Source: Chondrus crispus (taxonomy: Eukaryota > Rhodophyta > Florideophyceae > Gigartinales > Gigartinaceae). From it: a DNA stretch of 64,000 nt. Position numbers and translations under genes: made by a program. The number at the start of each line of letters is the position of its first letter. Position 1 is the first letter of the stretch. Of the stretch, positions 29,669-42,500 are shown piece by piece. Under the pieces are notes generated by a model, which was given only the letters and a program-made list of their open reading frames with translations, searched no databases and was not told the origin of the DNA. The stretch lies in NCBI RefSeq assembly GCF_000350225.1, contig NW_005179363.1:361590-425589 (forward strand), read 5' to 3'.

Positions 29669-30421
29669 TTATACTACCATGTACGTGAGCGATGTCTTTC
29701 TGCTTCCCCTTCCTTCTTCGACGTTCACGCAATTGGGACTTGGACAGTTTGCCAGTTTCTCGTTTTTCTTCTCAGCATGCCTTGCTCTTATTCCCCCTCT
29801 TCGGTTCCTTGTTCGTCGTCCTGTTCGCCTGGCTAGCTCTAAAATTCCTTTTTGAAGTTCCTTATCTTCTTCATCCGCTAAGTATTGCGCGGCCATCAAA
29901 AGGCGGTCGTAGACAAGGCTCTCAATTCGCTCCTTACGCCGCGTGCTCATCCATGCTGCAATCTTTCTCAGTTCCTGTCCTTTCTCCGGGCTTTCCTCCG
30001 AAAGCCACTCAGTCCACAACTCGAACGTGTAGTGGTATTCATTGTCGTGGTTGGCACACTCAGCTTGACTCTCCACATCGCAAACATTTCTTTCCACTAC
30101 ATAGTCCGGCTCAGGCCAAACTTCCTCTTCCATCCATTCATGCGTGCCACCCGGTGTGCTCGGTCGTTCAATCTCATCCTCGACCTCGACAGCAGCATAG
30201 TGACTACCTCCGACTCTGCTTTCATTTTCTCTCCGTATCTTTTCCATGCGACTGGAGAAGTCTTTGGAGACTTCCATCACAGTCTCTAGAATGCTGAACT
30301 TGTTGCGCCCCTCCACCTTCCCTTTGTAGTCTACGTACGAAATAAAGGCTTCACGAGCCTTTACCGAAACGAACTTCCAGAACACAGCCTCCTCACATAG
30401 ATCAGTTTGTGACTTGCTCAT
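29669..30421 (-). CDS. unknown basic protein in the transposon zone
   Basis: 250 residues beginning MSKSQTDLCEEAVFWKF. I do not recognise the family. The middle is acidic (VEDEIERPST, EEEVWPEPDY), a Trp-rich segment follows (HYTFELWTEWLSEE), and the C-terminal third is a charged helix ending in a strongly basic patch (ARRTGRRTRNRRGGIRARH). A copy of the palindromic motif at 30463-30486 lies about 45 bases upstream of the ATG. By position it is probably an accessory gene of the same transposon family as the recombinase and protease. Confidence 0.45.
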   Translation of the reverse strand: MSKSQTDLCEEAVFWKFVSVKAREAFISYVDYKGKVEGRNKFSILETVMEVSKDFSSRMEKIRRENESRVGGSHYAAVEVEDEIERPSTPGGTHEWMEEEVWPEPDYVVERNVCDVESQAECANHDNEYHYTFELWTEWLSEESPEKGQELRKIAAWMSTRRKERIESLVYDRLLMAAQYLADEEDKELQKGILELARRTGRRTRNRRGGIRARHAEKKNEKLANCPSPNCVNVEEGRGSRKTSLTYMVV

Positions 30422-30462
30422 GTCACTGCAGCTCTTACAGTAGTCTTCGGAGTCCCCTCTTC

Positions 30463-31509
30463 AGCGTGAGATCAATCTCAGCCGCTGTGTGACGATAGAT
30501 CCGTGGGGGACACGCAAAGAGAACAGAACAATGGAGAGCGACAGGCTGCGAGGGGTGCAGGGCTGTGCGGGTTGGGAGAGCGACAGGCTGTGCGGGGTGC
30601 CGGGCTGTGCGGGGTTGGAGAGAGACAGGCTGTGCGGGGTGCCGGGCTGTGCGGGGTGCGAGAGCGCCGGCTGTGCGGGGTGCTGGGCTGTGCGGGGTGG
30701 GAGAGAGACAGGCTGTGCGGGGTGCCGGGCTGTGCGGGGTGCGAGAGCGCCGGCTGTGCGGGGTGCCGGGCTGTGCGGGGTGGGAGAGAGACAGGCTGTG
30801 CGGGGTGCCGGGCTGTGCGGGGTGCGAGAGAGACAGGCTGTGCGGGGTGCCGGGCTGTGCGGGGTCGGAGAGCGACACGTTGTCTTCGGAGTCCGCTCCT
30901 CAGTATGAGATCAATCTCAGCCGCTGTGTGACGGTAGATCCGTGCGGGACTCGCGAAGAGAACAGAACAGTGGAGAGCGACCGGCTGCGCGGGGTGCGGG
31001 GCTGTGCGGGGTGGGAGAGCGACAGGCTGTGATGCGTGCCGGGCTGTGCGGAGCGGGAGACCGACACGTTGTCTTCGGAGTCCCCTCTTTAGCGTGAGAT
31101 CAATCTCAGCCGCTGTGTGACGGTAGATTCGTGGGGGACTCGCGAAGAGAACAGAACAGTGGAGAGCGACCGGCTGCGAGGGGTGCGAGGCTGTGCGAGT
31201 TGGGAGAGCGACAGGCTGTACGGGGTGCCGTGCTTTGCGGGGTGGGAGAGCGACAGGCTGTGCGGGGTGCCGGACGATGCGGGTTGGGAGACCGACATGT
31301 TGTCTTCGGAGTCCGCTCCTCAGTATGAGATCAATCTCAGCCGCTGTGTGACAGTTGATCTGTGGGGGACTCGCGAAGAGAACAGAACAGTGGAGAGCGA
31401 CCGGCTGCGCGTGGTGCGGGGCTGTGCGGGGTGCCGGGCTGTGCCAGTTGGGAGAGCGACAAGTTGTCTTCGGAGTCCCCTCTTCAGCGTGAGATCAATC
31501 TCAGCCGCT
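30463..31509. repeat. five copies of the palindromic TGAGATCAATCTCA motif
   Basis: Copies at 30463-30486, 30902-30925, 31091-31114, 31322-31345 and 31486-31509. Each is flanked by a conserved stretch (CCGCTGTGTGACGGTAGATC, then GACTCGCGAAGAGAACAGAA). They subdivide the left half of the GC-rich array into higher-order units of about 160-440 bases. Confidence 0.85.
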
Positions 31510-31836
31510 GTGTGACGGTAGATCTGTGGGGGACTCGCGAAGAGAACAGAACAGTGGAGGGCGACCGGCTGCGCGGGGTGCGGGGCTGTGCGGGGTGGGA
31601 GAGCGACAGGCTTGGCGGGATGCCGGGCTGTGCGGGGTGCGAGAGCGACAGGCTGTGCGGAGTGCCGGGCTGTGCGGGGTGGGAGAGAGACAGGCTGTGC
31701 GGGGTGCCGGGCTGTGCGGGGTGGGAGAGCGACAGGCTTGGCGGGATGCCGGGCTGTGCGGGGTGCGAGAGCGACAGGCTGTGCGGGGTGCCGGGCTGTG
31801 TGGGGTGCGAGAGCGACAGGCTCTGCAGGGTGCCAG
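30489..31836. repeat. GC-rich tandem array, left part
   Basis: Many copies of a unit of about 41 bases with the core GAGAGCGACAGGCTGTGCGG and GGTGCCGGGCTGTGCGG, mixed with longer units holding the palindromic motif. The array continues at 55757 beyond the inserted Gypsy element. Long Arg/Gly/Cys-rich open frames in it are by-products of the repeat. Confidence 0.9.
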
Positions 31837-32695
31837 TGTAATGCAATGCGCCTGTCAGGCAGAGACCGCGGTCCGATGGTCCAGCGAAAACAACAACAGC
31901 AACAAAAAGAAGAACTGCCGATGTCACAGCGCTAGGGAGTGTCCGACTCGCCCTTCTCCGTTTAAACAAGCTTGCGACTCGTAGTAGCTCAGATCCCTGA
32001 TAGGGGGGCACAGAGAAATATCCCGTCCCGGATCGATGTGGTAGAGACTTGCGAAGAGAACTGCTCGACGAGTGTGGGGTGGGGCGCGTACTTAGGTACC
32101 CCGGTTCCACTGGGTCGTAAGGCCAATGCTCGTTGAGTCTCTTCGACACCTTGTAACGCGACAAGGCCTTCCACGGGGGCGTCGCAACGCAGCCCGACGG
32201 GATGAAATGAAAGTAGCAGCGCTACGGCAACTGTGTCGCCCGATGGCAAAGACACCTACACCGGTTCGATCGCAACCGAGGCCGATGGCACCAACACAAG
32301 ATAAGGGAAAAATAGGTAGACTTAGAGATAGAAAAGGAAAGGGAAATAAAGGAAAAGAAAAGGGAACCTCCGAGCGCAAAGGATAAAGTAATCTGTAGTT
32401 AAAGGGAATGTCTTGTAAATGACGGACTTCGACCAAGGCGACATTCAACTCCGGCAACTCGGGTTGGTTCATTGACTTGGTCAGTCAAAAGGCTAAGTTA
32501 TATAGAGCCCCGCCGGTGCGAGTACAGTAGCTCCCGGCTCTAGATTCTAGATCTAATTAGTAAATAAATTAAATAATTAAAATAATCGTGTGCCTTCGTC
32601 GCACACGTGTGTCCCCCAAACCCGGACTACGGTATCCAATTTGTCTCCTTTTTCATTTCTTTTCACCCCCCTTGTCAGGTGCGTATTGCACTACA
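31837..32695 (-). repeat. 3' LTR of the Gypsy element
   Basis: 859 bases, TG...CA, matching 54739-55756 over its whole length apart from one missing internal duplicate of about 155 bases. Its ends are inverted repeats of unusual length for an LTR: TGTARTGCAATGCGCCTG at one end, and the reverse complement of TGTAGTGCAATACGCACCTG at the other. Confidence 0.9.
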
Positions 32696-32818
32696 TATCC
32701 CCCTTCCGAGCGCTCTTGTACGCCGCTCCGCCATCGTATAATCTCCTTGCCGTTTCTCTCATAACCCTACACCGCCGTATCCGGTAATCGGTGAAAGTGC
32801 AAGAGCAAGACGGGCCCC

Positions 32819-34743
32819 ATGTTTCCTTCATCCCCGAGCCACTCGAGTGGTGGTATCAGTCGCAAGCGCTACGGCGTGGGCTTTTCTTCCACTTCCCACG
32901 ACCCTCTAAGTCTTCTTTCCATCCCTCGAATACCCCCTGATTCCCAACATGCTGGCCCTGTTGGCCACATCGATTCCGATCCTAACGCTCCGTCCTCGCG
33001 TCGATACCCTGCTGCGTCGGAGCTCCACGATAAGGCCATGCGCCTTAATCCTGAGCTTTTTGCTCCGCTAAATGGTTCTCAGTGATCGGTGTATGCGCAT
33101 TCGATGACATTGCTTACTCGTTCGCCGACGGCGCCGGTATGCTTCCAGGACAAATCCCCCTTCAAGCTGTTCGGTCTTACGATTGGTTGGCTCGCATCGC
33201 CATTCCTCCCTTCATCCTGTGTCACAGTCCGCCTCGTGGTCGTGCGGTGTTATCGACCCGCTTCATGACCACTGTGTGCGACAGGCTTGAGCTGCCATTG
33301 ACGCAGGATCTCATCCCTGAGGAATTCGGTTGTGACACGTGGCAGTTTCGCACCGAGGGCGAGCGGTCTTACCTCGATAACATGCTGGCCTGGACCTCCG
33401 ATATCCCTCCTCGTGAAGCTAACCGCCTTTCGTTCAACCAACGGACCGTCTCGGGCGACGCTATGATGTGGACCAACGCCATAATTCCGGCTAATTTCCG
33501 ACTTATCAAGCGGGGTACCATCCCCTTTTTCCAGCATACAGTGCGCTTCGAACGCCGTATTCGGTCTGACACGGGTTATTTGGTGGCCTACCAGATGTTG
33601 GAGGCGAGCGAAATCGCGAGGTGCCATTACGCGAATCGTTATCAACGTATTCCGTCGTGGTGGAGCCAATTTGAGGTTTGCCAAGGCTTCTGGGCTGAGC
33701 TCGGCCCTGTGTACAAGTATTACGGAAGGTATTTACGTGATCCTCGACATGGCCTTTGGGTAGTCTTCCTCACAGAGTGGTGTACCAAAGTGGCAGTGAC
33801 CGGCCTGTGAGAGACCTACGACTGCTGGAGGTTGTGGTACTTGCCTCCCCAGCTCATCAGCCTCATGCGACGCCTCGATTATTCGGTTCCCCTGGGCGGT
33901 GTTGATGCAGACACCGAACTGCATTCTCTCCTCGATAAAATAGATGAGGTCGATTGGGACTTGATACCGCGTCAAAATTCCTCTCGTTCCTTCGTCCGGC
34001 AACGCCCCTCCTTCTCTCCTGGTCGTGCTCATCGTGGTGCGGGGGACTACGCTTGGTTTAACCCCTGGACGGGATCGCAATGATCTTGCGACGAGGCGCG
34101 TCTGAGTCGGCAGTATGGGAGTCAGACGCCCGTTCCGGTTGAAATGCCCGTCTTCCTTGCGGATCCCGGCGAGCGCGACCTCTGTCCCAGAGAGCCTTTA
34201 CGTTCTCGCCCTGTGTTACCGGTCTCACCGACTTCACTTCCTGTGAATGCTTCGATAAGGGTGACGAGAGCCCCTGGGTGTGAGAAGGTCAAATCCCCTT
34301 TGCGGTCCCATTCACTTCCAGTGGCCAGGTGTCAACCTCTATCAGAGACGAGAGAGGTCCCCTCGTCAGCTAGGCGGACTGACAGTCTGTCCGTGCGCGC
34401 AGCCCCAGAAAGGAAGGGAAATTCTTTGTCCCTTACCCCCTCGGCTCCTCCTGCACCGTCTTTCCCTGTGCACGTCCCAGCTCGTGCCCCTTCCCCTGCG
34501 GCTGTTCCGGTTGCCGCCCCCTTGTCACGAATCGTCGACGCAGTCCAATCGACCAGGGGAGGTTCGACCTCCCCGCCCTCTCCAGATGTTATCAAAAAGA
34601 ACGACGGCGCCGCCAGTGTCTATCGCACATTCCTCCGTGCTCACGGAATAAACGAGGGGGCTCTTCAAGGAGCGTCCCTCGTTGACCTGCGCTTACTGGC
34701 GCAGCTTGTCGCCTCACTTCCGAAGGAAAAAATCCTTGGGTGA
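32819..34743 (+). other. antisense accessory ORF region inside the Gypsy element
   Basis: Three plus-strand readings lie just inside the 3' LTR, antisense to gag-pol. The central one (about 33.1-33.8 kb) is a globular protein with ERSYLDNMLAW and KYYGRYLRDPRHGLWVVF. The flanking ones are Pro/Ser-rich. The central reading resembles the 577-residue gene at 58051-59784, so it is a family and not a chance frame. Some plant Gypsy lineages are known to carry antisense ORFs in this place. The role is unknown. Confidence 0.5.
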
Positions 34744-34910
34744 ATCGTCCCATTGACCTATTGCCGATGGTAGCGTCCTGCCGATCCATATTCTGATCAT
34801 TGTCCTCTGAGAGTGTCGTCTCATCATCGACACTTCCCTTCGTTCCGCCGAAAATAAATTGCATTTCCTTCTCCTATCAACTTCCTCCTCTTGCCGCATT
34901 TTTCTTCTCT

Positions 34911-35060
34911 TTATCCAACACGTATGTCATCCTTCTCCTCATTTTCCATTTCCTCCTCTTTATCCAAAACGTACGTCATCGTTCTCCTCATTTTCCTTTT
35001 CCTCCTCTTTATCCAACACGTACGTCATCATTCTCCTCATTTTCCTTTTCCTCCTCTTTT
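34911..35060. repeat. 49-base tandem repeat, three copies
   Basis: Unit ATCCAACACGTACGTCATC then TTCTCCTCATTTTCC and TTTTCCTCCTCTTT, spaced exactly 49 bases, pyrimidine-rich. It lies inside the Gypsy element. Confidence 0.9.
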
Positions 35061-38000
35061 TTGTTGCTTTCTTGATGCGCCCCGTCACTGCGGTCGCACC
35101 CTCTTCGTCCCCCCTTTTTTCTCCTCTCTTCCTCAGTACCTTCTCTTTAGTTTTCCTTCAATTTTCGTCCTCTTCCTCCTGGTTCGCGCCGAGTCGAGTA
35201 CTCCGGGGTACTGACTTCTTCATCTCTTTCCCCCATGCCACACTATCGCAGCATCCTCAACGGGCCGCGATCCTGATTACCTCTTCCCATTTTGTCTACG
35301 CGAGACCTCGTCGAGTCGAGTCTCCCAATTAGCAGGCGTCCGCGAGACTTCCCTGTTCTGAGTTCTTCTGTCTCTCTTTCGCCGTGCGTTGTCCCTTACC
35401 CTCTGCACTTCATCATTGTTATTGTATCGTGCTGCGAGCTCGGCTTTCCCTCGGGGAACGCCACTCTTCCTGTTGTCCGTCCATCTTTTCCCCTCCTGGC
35501 GCCTTCCATAACGTGTTAGCGCAGGCTGCGTAACAACGCTCTTCGAAGGACATCAGCGCCTCCATAACTTGTCATCAATTTCGAACGATCCACAACTGGG
35601 GTATCCCATTTTGGAATCCTATAAGGATCTCATCCTAATCCACGTAGTCGCTTCTCGCTTTTCCTTAGTCTGCGACCGCCTCTTACTTGGCATCTGCAAA
35701 TAACAATCTGAAATACTCGGCGAGCATTGGTCTCATTCGCAAACAACAATATTTCTCTATCGCCAATCGAGTCCCTGACCTATTTCAGGGGAAATGACCT
35801 CCGAAAAATTCATCCCCTTCATTCACCTCCCTAGGTCAAAGAGCGATGGCGATTTCGTTGCATTCGCGGCGATGGCGTCTCCTACACCTCCCCTTCTCTT
35901 ATGCCATACACTGAGAAAGATTTGTTTTCGTCCACAGCCTCGACCTCTTTGAGGCTGTCCTTCATGCGAGACGTATCGGGTCCATGTACGCTGTGTCCCG
36001 GTTCGGGTCAACGTTCAAACAAGATCGGGTCGGAATTTGTTGAAGCGTCTTCCGTCTGGAGACTGAGAACGCGATACGCTCCTTCTCCTCTGGATGTTTC
36101 GTCACCCTTCGCTGTCTTCACAAAAAGAATGAACATGCAGCGGAACGAAAGAACAGTAAAAAAAGAAAGGGAGACAACGAACAGAAACTAAGGGGTCGGG
36201 GAGATCGCTGCAGTCTGTCTCTCAGGGTAAGAACAGGGCGCGAGCTTAGGCGTTATCAGTTGCTACAGGCAACAGATGGTTCGTCGACAATAAGCTCGTC
36301 GGTTATCACTTTGCTCCATAGGGGTGGCCCTCGCTTTCCTGACCTTTCGGTGCCTCCATGGACAGGGGGCTTATTATATGGCCGCTTGATAGTCCCGTTT
36401 GCGAGAGTCGGTGACCGAGTCAAAAAGGCGTAGGTCTCCATGCTTCTAAAATGCTTTCAGCCCTGAACGCTTTCAATTCGACTCGGACGTCCCTAGCGTC
36501 GCATCATCTCATGTTCCGACGGTACCAGACACGACGTCCACGTGTGACATGATAGCGCACCTGGGACTCCGACTCAATTTCGACTGACTCACGATCGATC
36601 CCTCTTCTCTTTCCTCTCACTTTGCTAAAGCTGACCTTCCTCTCCTCAAGCGACGTTCGAGGCCTTGGTTATTGCCCCGGTCATCGTCCTTTTCCTTCTC
36701 TTTCTCGATGCGAAGCTCGGGCTGTTGCTTTTGCTTTTTCTAGGTCGTACAGAGAACAATTCGACTCGAGACTCGAACAGCAGGTGAGATAGGACAGGTT
36801 TGTCTGCGCACGTCCTTTACAGTCCAGCTTCGCAGTGTCCATCTTGAAGATCCGTTTTTCGTCAAACCGTCATCGGACCCTCCGCACACAAAGGCATTAT
36901 CATTATAATAAAAAAATCTCTCAACGAAGACGGGCCTCTCGATAAATTTCCCCGTAGTTGCGATACCGTTCCAGTAGTGAGAACTCGCTCACTGTATTCT
37001 TCGATCCTCGTTAGTGAATGCCGGTCGGATGGCTCGCGGGTGACTCATTCCATGATCTTCTGCCTGTCAGACTCTCTTTCGTCCCACTCGTGTGTTCCCT
37101 ATCCTCGAGACAAGCTTCTGAAATTTCGCAACTTCTCGTCCCTGGTAGCACTAGAACAAACTCGCTCTTCTTCTCGACTCGATACACGCATGATAAATTA
37201 ATTGAGAACGACGATTCGCCTGTCTGCCTAGATCAGGACTCGACCCGTACGCGTCACACGACTTGTTCGTCGATTCCCGCGGCGCGGGGTCTGGCATCTT
37301 ACGTACAGTAACCCAAAAAACAAAAAAACCCAACCAAAACAAAAACACGGAAGAGAAAAGACTGGAGGTTATTGTAGCGAACGGGTCAGTGTTTCGTCGG
37401 CAATATGGCGACTTGGGTGTGGATGTCGATGTCTCTTGGTCCTGCGCAATTCGCCTGAACCGGTACCGCTGGTGATGGTATTATAGTTTAGAGGAGGGAC
37501 CACCTCGATCGAGTGACGAGGTCGTCCTGCTGGACACGAGTCACACTCCTGGAAGGGTGCGGTGGCGTCTGCTTTCGCCTATCTGCGAGCTTCTCGTCCC
37601 GACTTTTTCTTAGGGGGTTCCCTTTTCGTGTCTTCTTATCAACATAAGTTGCGCGTGTTCTCTGCCGCGACCGCCCGATAACGGACCCTTCGGGACGAAA
37701 CTTCTTGCTCGTCGAGCATGTTGCATGGGATAAAATCGAGGGTTCGATCGGGGTCGAATTCGAAGCGAAGGGGTTGAGGTCGTGATTTCTTTCTTGGTTC
37801 GCGCCTTCTCGTGCTGTTTATCAACCGTACCGCCGGACGGGCTTGGGCGCTTATGCCTTCGGCTGCAACACTCGACAACCACTCCTCGTGCGACCAACAA
37901 GTACCACATTTTCCCTTAAGTTTGATTAAGTTTTGGAAGACTGACCATTGTTCGATTTTCGACTTTCACCTCAATTCCCACAGCTCTCTGTCGACATCTC

Positions 38001-38301
38001 TATTTTTTATTAAATCACGCCCCATGAGGGCGGATCATCGATCCAGGCGTCACTTCGCGTGCGCGCAGCGGCCGCGTGTGATCGTATCCAAGGAGGTAAA
38101 CTACCTCAGCCTGACACTACAGTGGCGCTTCAATTTTTCAGTGGGGCGGCGCACGTCTCCCCATTCATGTGCGGACCCCGAAGTCAGATTTCCTGACTTA
38201 TTGCACTCCCCCCCTCTCCATTTCTTGACCTTGCGACGCTCTCCGTTCCACAGGTTGCAGGCCGTCGCACTGACTTCCACTTGTGCGTCTCCTCATAGGA
38301 A
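35061..38301. other. non-coding interior of the Gypsy element
   Basis: About 3.2 kb between the antisense ORFs and pol. It is pyrimidine-rich at its left end, with no recognisable domains in any frame. Together with the antisense ORFs it makes an unusually long 3' region for a chromovirus. Confidence 0.5.
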
Positions 38302-41300
38302 CTATCCTGCTTGTGTGTGCGCGACTTGCGGTGCCAGCTGTATTTTCTTCCGTCGGAAGTATGTCACAACTGTGCTGCGCGGTTGGTGTTCGATTGGCTC
38401 CCACGTCGCGTTCTCGGACGTATAGCCGTACCATTTCACCCGGAGAATTAAGTTCTCCTCGTCGTAGCCGTGGTCCACGATCTTGTCGATCACATATTCC
38501 TGACTCTCGGCTCCTTCTTCCTGCGTGTCCAACTGTCCTTCCCCCTTCCGAAGAGCCAGCGGCTCATCCTCACCCTGCTCTTCCGAACCTCCCATCTCTT
38601 GTAGATCGAGCGGGGTGCCCGCAGCTTCCTGAAATACCAACGGTCCGTCATCCGTCCTGTCCTTCGCTTGCGCGGCGGGTTCTTCTCGTTCCCCTTCTCG
38701 ATTGAGGAACTGTAGCGCTTGTCGTAGCCCGATTATCGGCGTGTAGTCCATGGGACTAGGGGCTAATTCGACTCGATCTCGCGACACGCGCTCTTCTTGG
38801 TCGCCGATGGCAATGAAGACCGTATTCTCAGTTGACTCCTTCACTTGATATGGACCCGTAGCCACTTGTGCCAACTTATGTTTTGGCTCGGTGGCCGTAC
38901 CTTGCTCTTTCCGAAGGAATACGTATGATCCTGAAGGGATGTCATACTTCGGCTTGCGGAGCCTTGCGTCGAAATTTCGCTTGTAGCGCGCTTGTTCTTT
39001 CCGCAAGCTCTTCCCAGCGCCTTTCATCAGGCTTTCCAACCACGGCTGCCATTTCAGGTAGTACGCTCGATTCGAGCTAAAGCCTTCCAAACTTGGCTGT
39101 GCTTGTAACGCAATTCTTCTCGGCGCCCGAGCTAACACCAGCTCGAAGGGCGCGATGTTCGTAGTTCGATGAACTTGCGTGTTGTATGCGAACGTCACAG
39201 CGTCGCTAAATAGGTCCCAGTCCTTGAGATGCTCTCCAACATATTTTCGCAATGCAGAAGTCAGCGTGCGGTTAAACCTCTCAACTTGGCCGTGGCTTGC
39301 GGGTGGTACGTAGTCGTGAACACATTGCGTATGCCGAGAATTCTGCAGACAGTCTGGAAGAACCGGGCCGTGAACTGTGTTCCATTGTCGGACAGCAGCT
39401 TGACCGGCGGTCCGTACACGAATACCCAATGGTGAACGAAGGCTTGTGCGATGTGCGCAGCAGATATCTTCTTCAACGGTACGGTTCGTACAAGTTTCGA
39501 GTATCGATCGCTGATCACGAGAATATACCGATTTCCTCGTTTAGTTGTAATTAGCTCGCCGAGGATGTCGATGGCGACAAACTCCAACGGAGCTCTGGGC
39601 GTGAACAGCTTCATTTCCTTCGTGTTTCTTCTTAACTTCACCCTTTCCCAAGCACATGGGGCGCAATTCTTCGCGACTGCATAGCAGTCTAGGGCCATCG
39701 TAGGCCAGTAAAAATATCTTCTCAATGTCTTGTAAAGTTTCCTACCTCCCGGGTGGCCTGCTAATTTTGCGTAGTGGCTCAACTCTAGGACGCGGTCCCT
39801 TAACGATTGTGGTATTACCACTTGTACAAGCTCCGCCGCGGTACGGCATAGAGTTCCTTCGAGTTCCTCGGTCTCCATGCTGAACGTTCTCACCTTTCCG
39901 GCGTCCATTTCTTCCTTGATGCGGTTGCAGAAGGGGTCGACGGCTTGGTTGCGAATGAGCTCCTCCGGAGCGACAGCTTGGAATTGATCGAGGTGATAAG
40001 GGGCCGTCCCGCTCTCAAGAGCGAGGATGTCGTCTAACGCGTCAAAACTGTCGTCGTCCTCCACTGTACCCTTGGCCGGTTCGGCCATAAAGCATGGGAT
40101 TTCGTCGTCGATTTCGTCGACGGTTTCTCCTGCGGTCCGTAATCTTGACAGGGCATCAGCTTGGCTGTTCGCCTTGCCCTTCTTGTACTTGATTTCGAAA
40201 TCAAATTCCCAGAGGCGGAGCCTCCATCGGATTAATCGCCCGCTGGGGTCAGTTTCGTTCATCAACCACCTCAATGAGGCATGGTCGGTATGCACAATGA
40301 AGTGCTCGCCATATAGATATGGTCTTAAAGTCTGTACGGCCCAAATTACCGCTAGACGTTCTTTTTCTGATACATAATAGTTTCTCTCGGCTGGGGCTAA
40401 CGTTCTTGAAAAGAACCCGATGGGTTTACGTTGCGCATCCGGATGCGTTTGAAATAATGCAGCGCCGATTTGATAGTCGCTTGCATCGGTATCTACCGAG
40501 TAGGGTAGGTCCTTCTTCGGCAGCACCAACACCGGCGGTGCCAAGATGGCGTCTTTGAGCTTATGAAAAGCTTTTTCGCACGGTTCGTCGAATCCTTTCA
40601 ACTGGACCGGTTGTCCCTTCTTCAATAGTTCATTGAGCGGATGCGCGATTTTCACGTAATGTGGGACAAACCGACGGTACACATTACAAAGTCCCAAGAA
40701 GCTTCTGAGCTGGGTCTGCGTTTGAGGGTACCTCACTTGTTCCAACGCCGCGATGCGAACGGCATCAACCTCCAATGTACCTGGCCGAACGACATGGCCC
40801 AGGTACTTGATCTTTTCGACGAAAAATTCGCACTTGCGAATCTTGAGCTTCACACCTGCCTTCTCCAATACAGACAGTATTTCATCAACATGAACAATGT
40901 GTTCTTCCCAAGACTTGCTGAAGATGATGATATCATCCAAATACACCAGACACGACTTCCATCGGAACGGAGAGAGCAGTATATCCATGGCTCTCTGAAA
41001 CGTCGCCGGCGCGTTGGTAAGCCCGAAGGGCATTCTTGAAGAACGATACAGACCTGAGTGACACGAAAATGCGGTCTTGTCGCGGTCGCCCTCAGGGATA
41101 GGCATCTGCCAATATCCCGAGATCGCGTCCAACGCGGAGAAAACCTTGGTGTCACCAAGCGAGTCCAGACATTCGTCCATGCGCGGTAAAAGGTACGTGT
41201 CCTTCACCGTTACCGCGTTTAACCTGCGGTAGTCTACGCAAAAACGCATTGACTTGTCCGGCTTGGGCACCAGCAACACGGGCGACGCCCATTCTGACTG

Positions 41301-42500
41301 CGCTGGTTCTATCACTCCTGCCTCTAACATCTTCTGTACTTCTGCATCTTCAATCTCGCGGGCTTTAGATCCTGCCCGGTACGGAGCTTGTGCGATGGGG
41401 CGAGTCTCGGGGATCCACTCGATCCGATGGACTGTGGTATTAATTTCACCAAGCGTCCCATCTCACATCCTTGAATACTTCTTCAACATCCGACGGAATT
41501 CTTCGCCCAGCCGGTCCAGCACGTGGCTCAGGTCGAGTTCCTCCACGTCCGGCGGTGGCGGCTCCATCCTGCGTTGCGGCTTCGTAGATGCCGACGGGGA
41601 GAGCCCTGCCGACCGTTCTTCTGGCTGGTCCTCGCGGCCTTGATCCGACGGTTCGCATCTTGTCTCGCCCGTAGGCGTCTTGGTAGAATTAGGAAAATTT
41701 TCCCTCTGCCTTTCCTGAATTCCGAGAACTTCACCAATGGTGGTTTTGCTCTCAAGCACGGCCCTTGGGTGCGGTAATAATTCGGCCACCACTTGGCCTT
41801 TTTGCACCCTGACAGGGTACGTCCTAAAATTCGCAACGAGTGAACGAAATGGCCTGTCAGGCTCAACCTGTACAACCCCATTCGTACACGTCAACCCGTG
41901 CCTTTCGTACAACGACGAGTACGGCTGAACCACAACCAAGCCCGCCCTCTTCGAGGTGCAATCCACGACGAGTTGCGTCCCTGGCTCGATAGTCGTGGCT
42001 CTTGTCACTTTTACCTTAGGGGGAGTTCGCTCCCCCTTTCCATCATTCTTGTCCTCTCCCGGGACGAGATTCTTCTTCCCTTTTCTCGTCGAGAACCGCC
42101 TAACTATCGGAACCTCCGAGAAATCCGCCAACTCAACCGTTTTCTTCCTTGGATAAATTGCTTCCACAAACCGGTCACAGTAGTCCGCGCCTAGAATTAG
42201 CGGGACTGCTAGTTTTTCGCATACAATAAACTCGGCTGCGGCCACGAATTTTCCAAGCCTCACAGGCATTCTAATTGTGCCGAGAGTCCGGAGTGGCCTA
42301 TTGTTCGCGTCGCCAATGTCTTGGGTCGGTCCGTAGGACACCAACATTTACATTCCTGCCGGAAGTTCCGACCTTCGAACCAAATTCGGTCCGGCACCTG
42401 TGTCCAACACACACAACACTCGACTCATCAATCCGACCGTTGGTCCAATATCCGCGTAAACTCTGTAGTTTTTTCGCGCGAGGACCAAGATCTTTTCAGA
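38302..42500 (-). pseudogene. Gypsy pol region: protease, reverse transcriptase, RNase H, integrase, chromodomain
   Basis: In order on the minus strand: a retropepsin-like protease (VLDTGAGPN) near 42.4 kb; reverse transcriptase near 40.6-41.3 kb (LVYLDDIIIFS); RNase H near 40.1-40.6 kb (FIVHTDHASLRW); integrase near 39.0-39.9 kb with its H-H-C-C zinc site and the GNRYILVISDRYSKLV core; and a chromodomain near 38.35-38.55 kb (RVKWYGYTSENATWEP). Broken copy. Confidence 0.9.

Noticed and set aside
30489-31836. CRISPR-like array
   Set aside because: Repeats are contiguous without unique spacers of constant length, and the DNA is eukaryotic.
30489-32164. Long Arg/Gly/Cys-rich and Ser/Pro/His-rich frames in several phases
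   Set aside because: Products of the tandem array with a unit that keeps frames open; the same is true at 55650-56584.
31837-32695. Reading the LTRs as a MITE with 20-base inverted ends
   Set aside because: Both copies have the same orientation, bracket gag-pol, and a purine tract lies directly before the 3' copy, so LTR is the better call.
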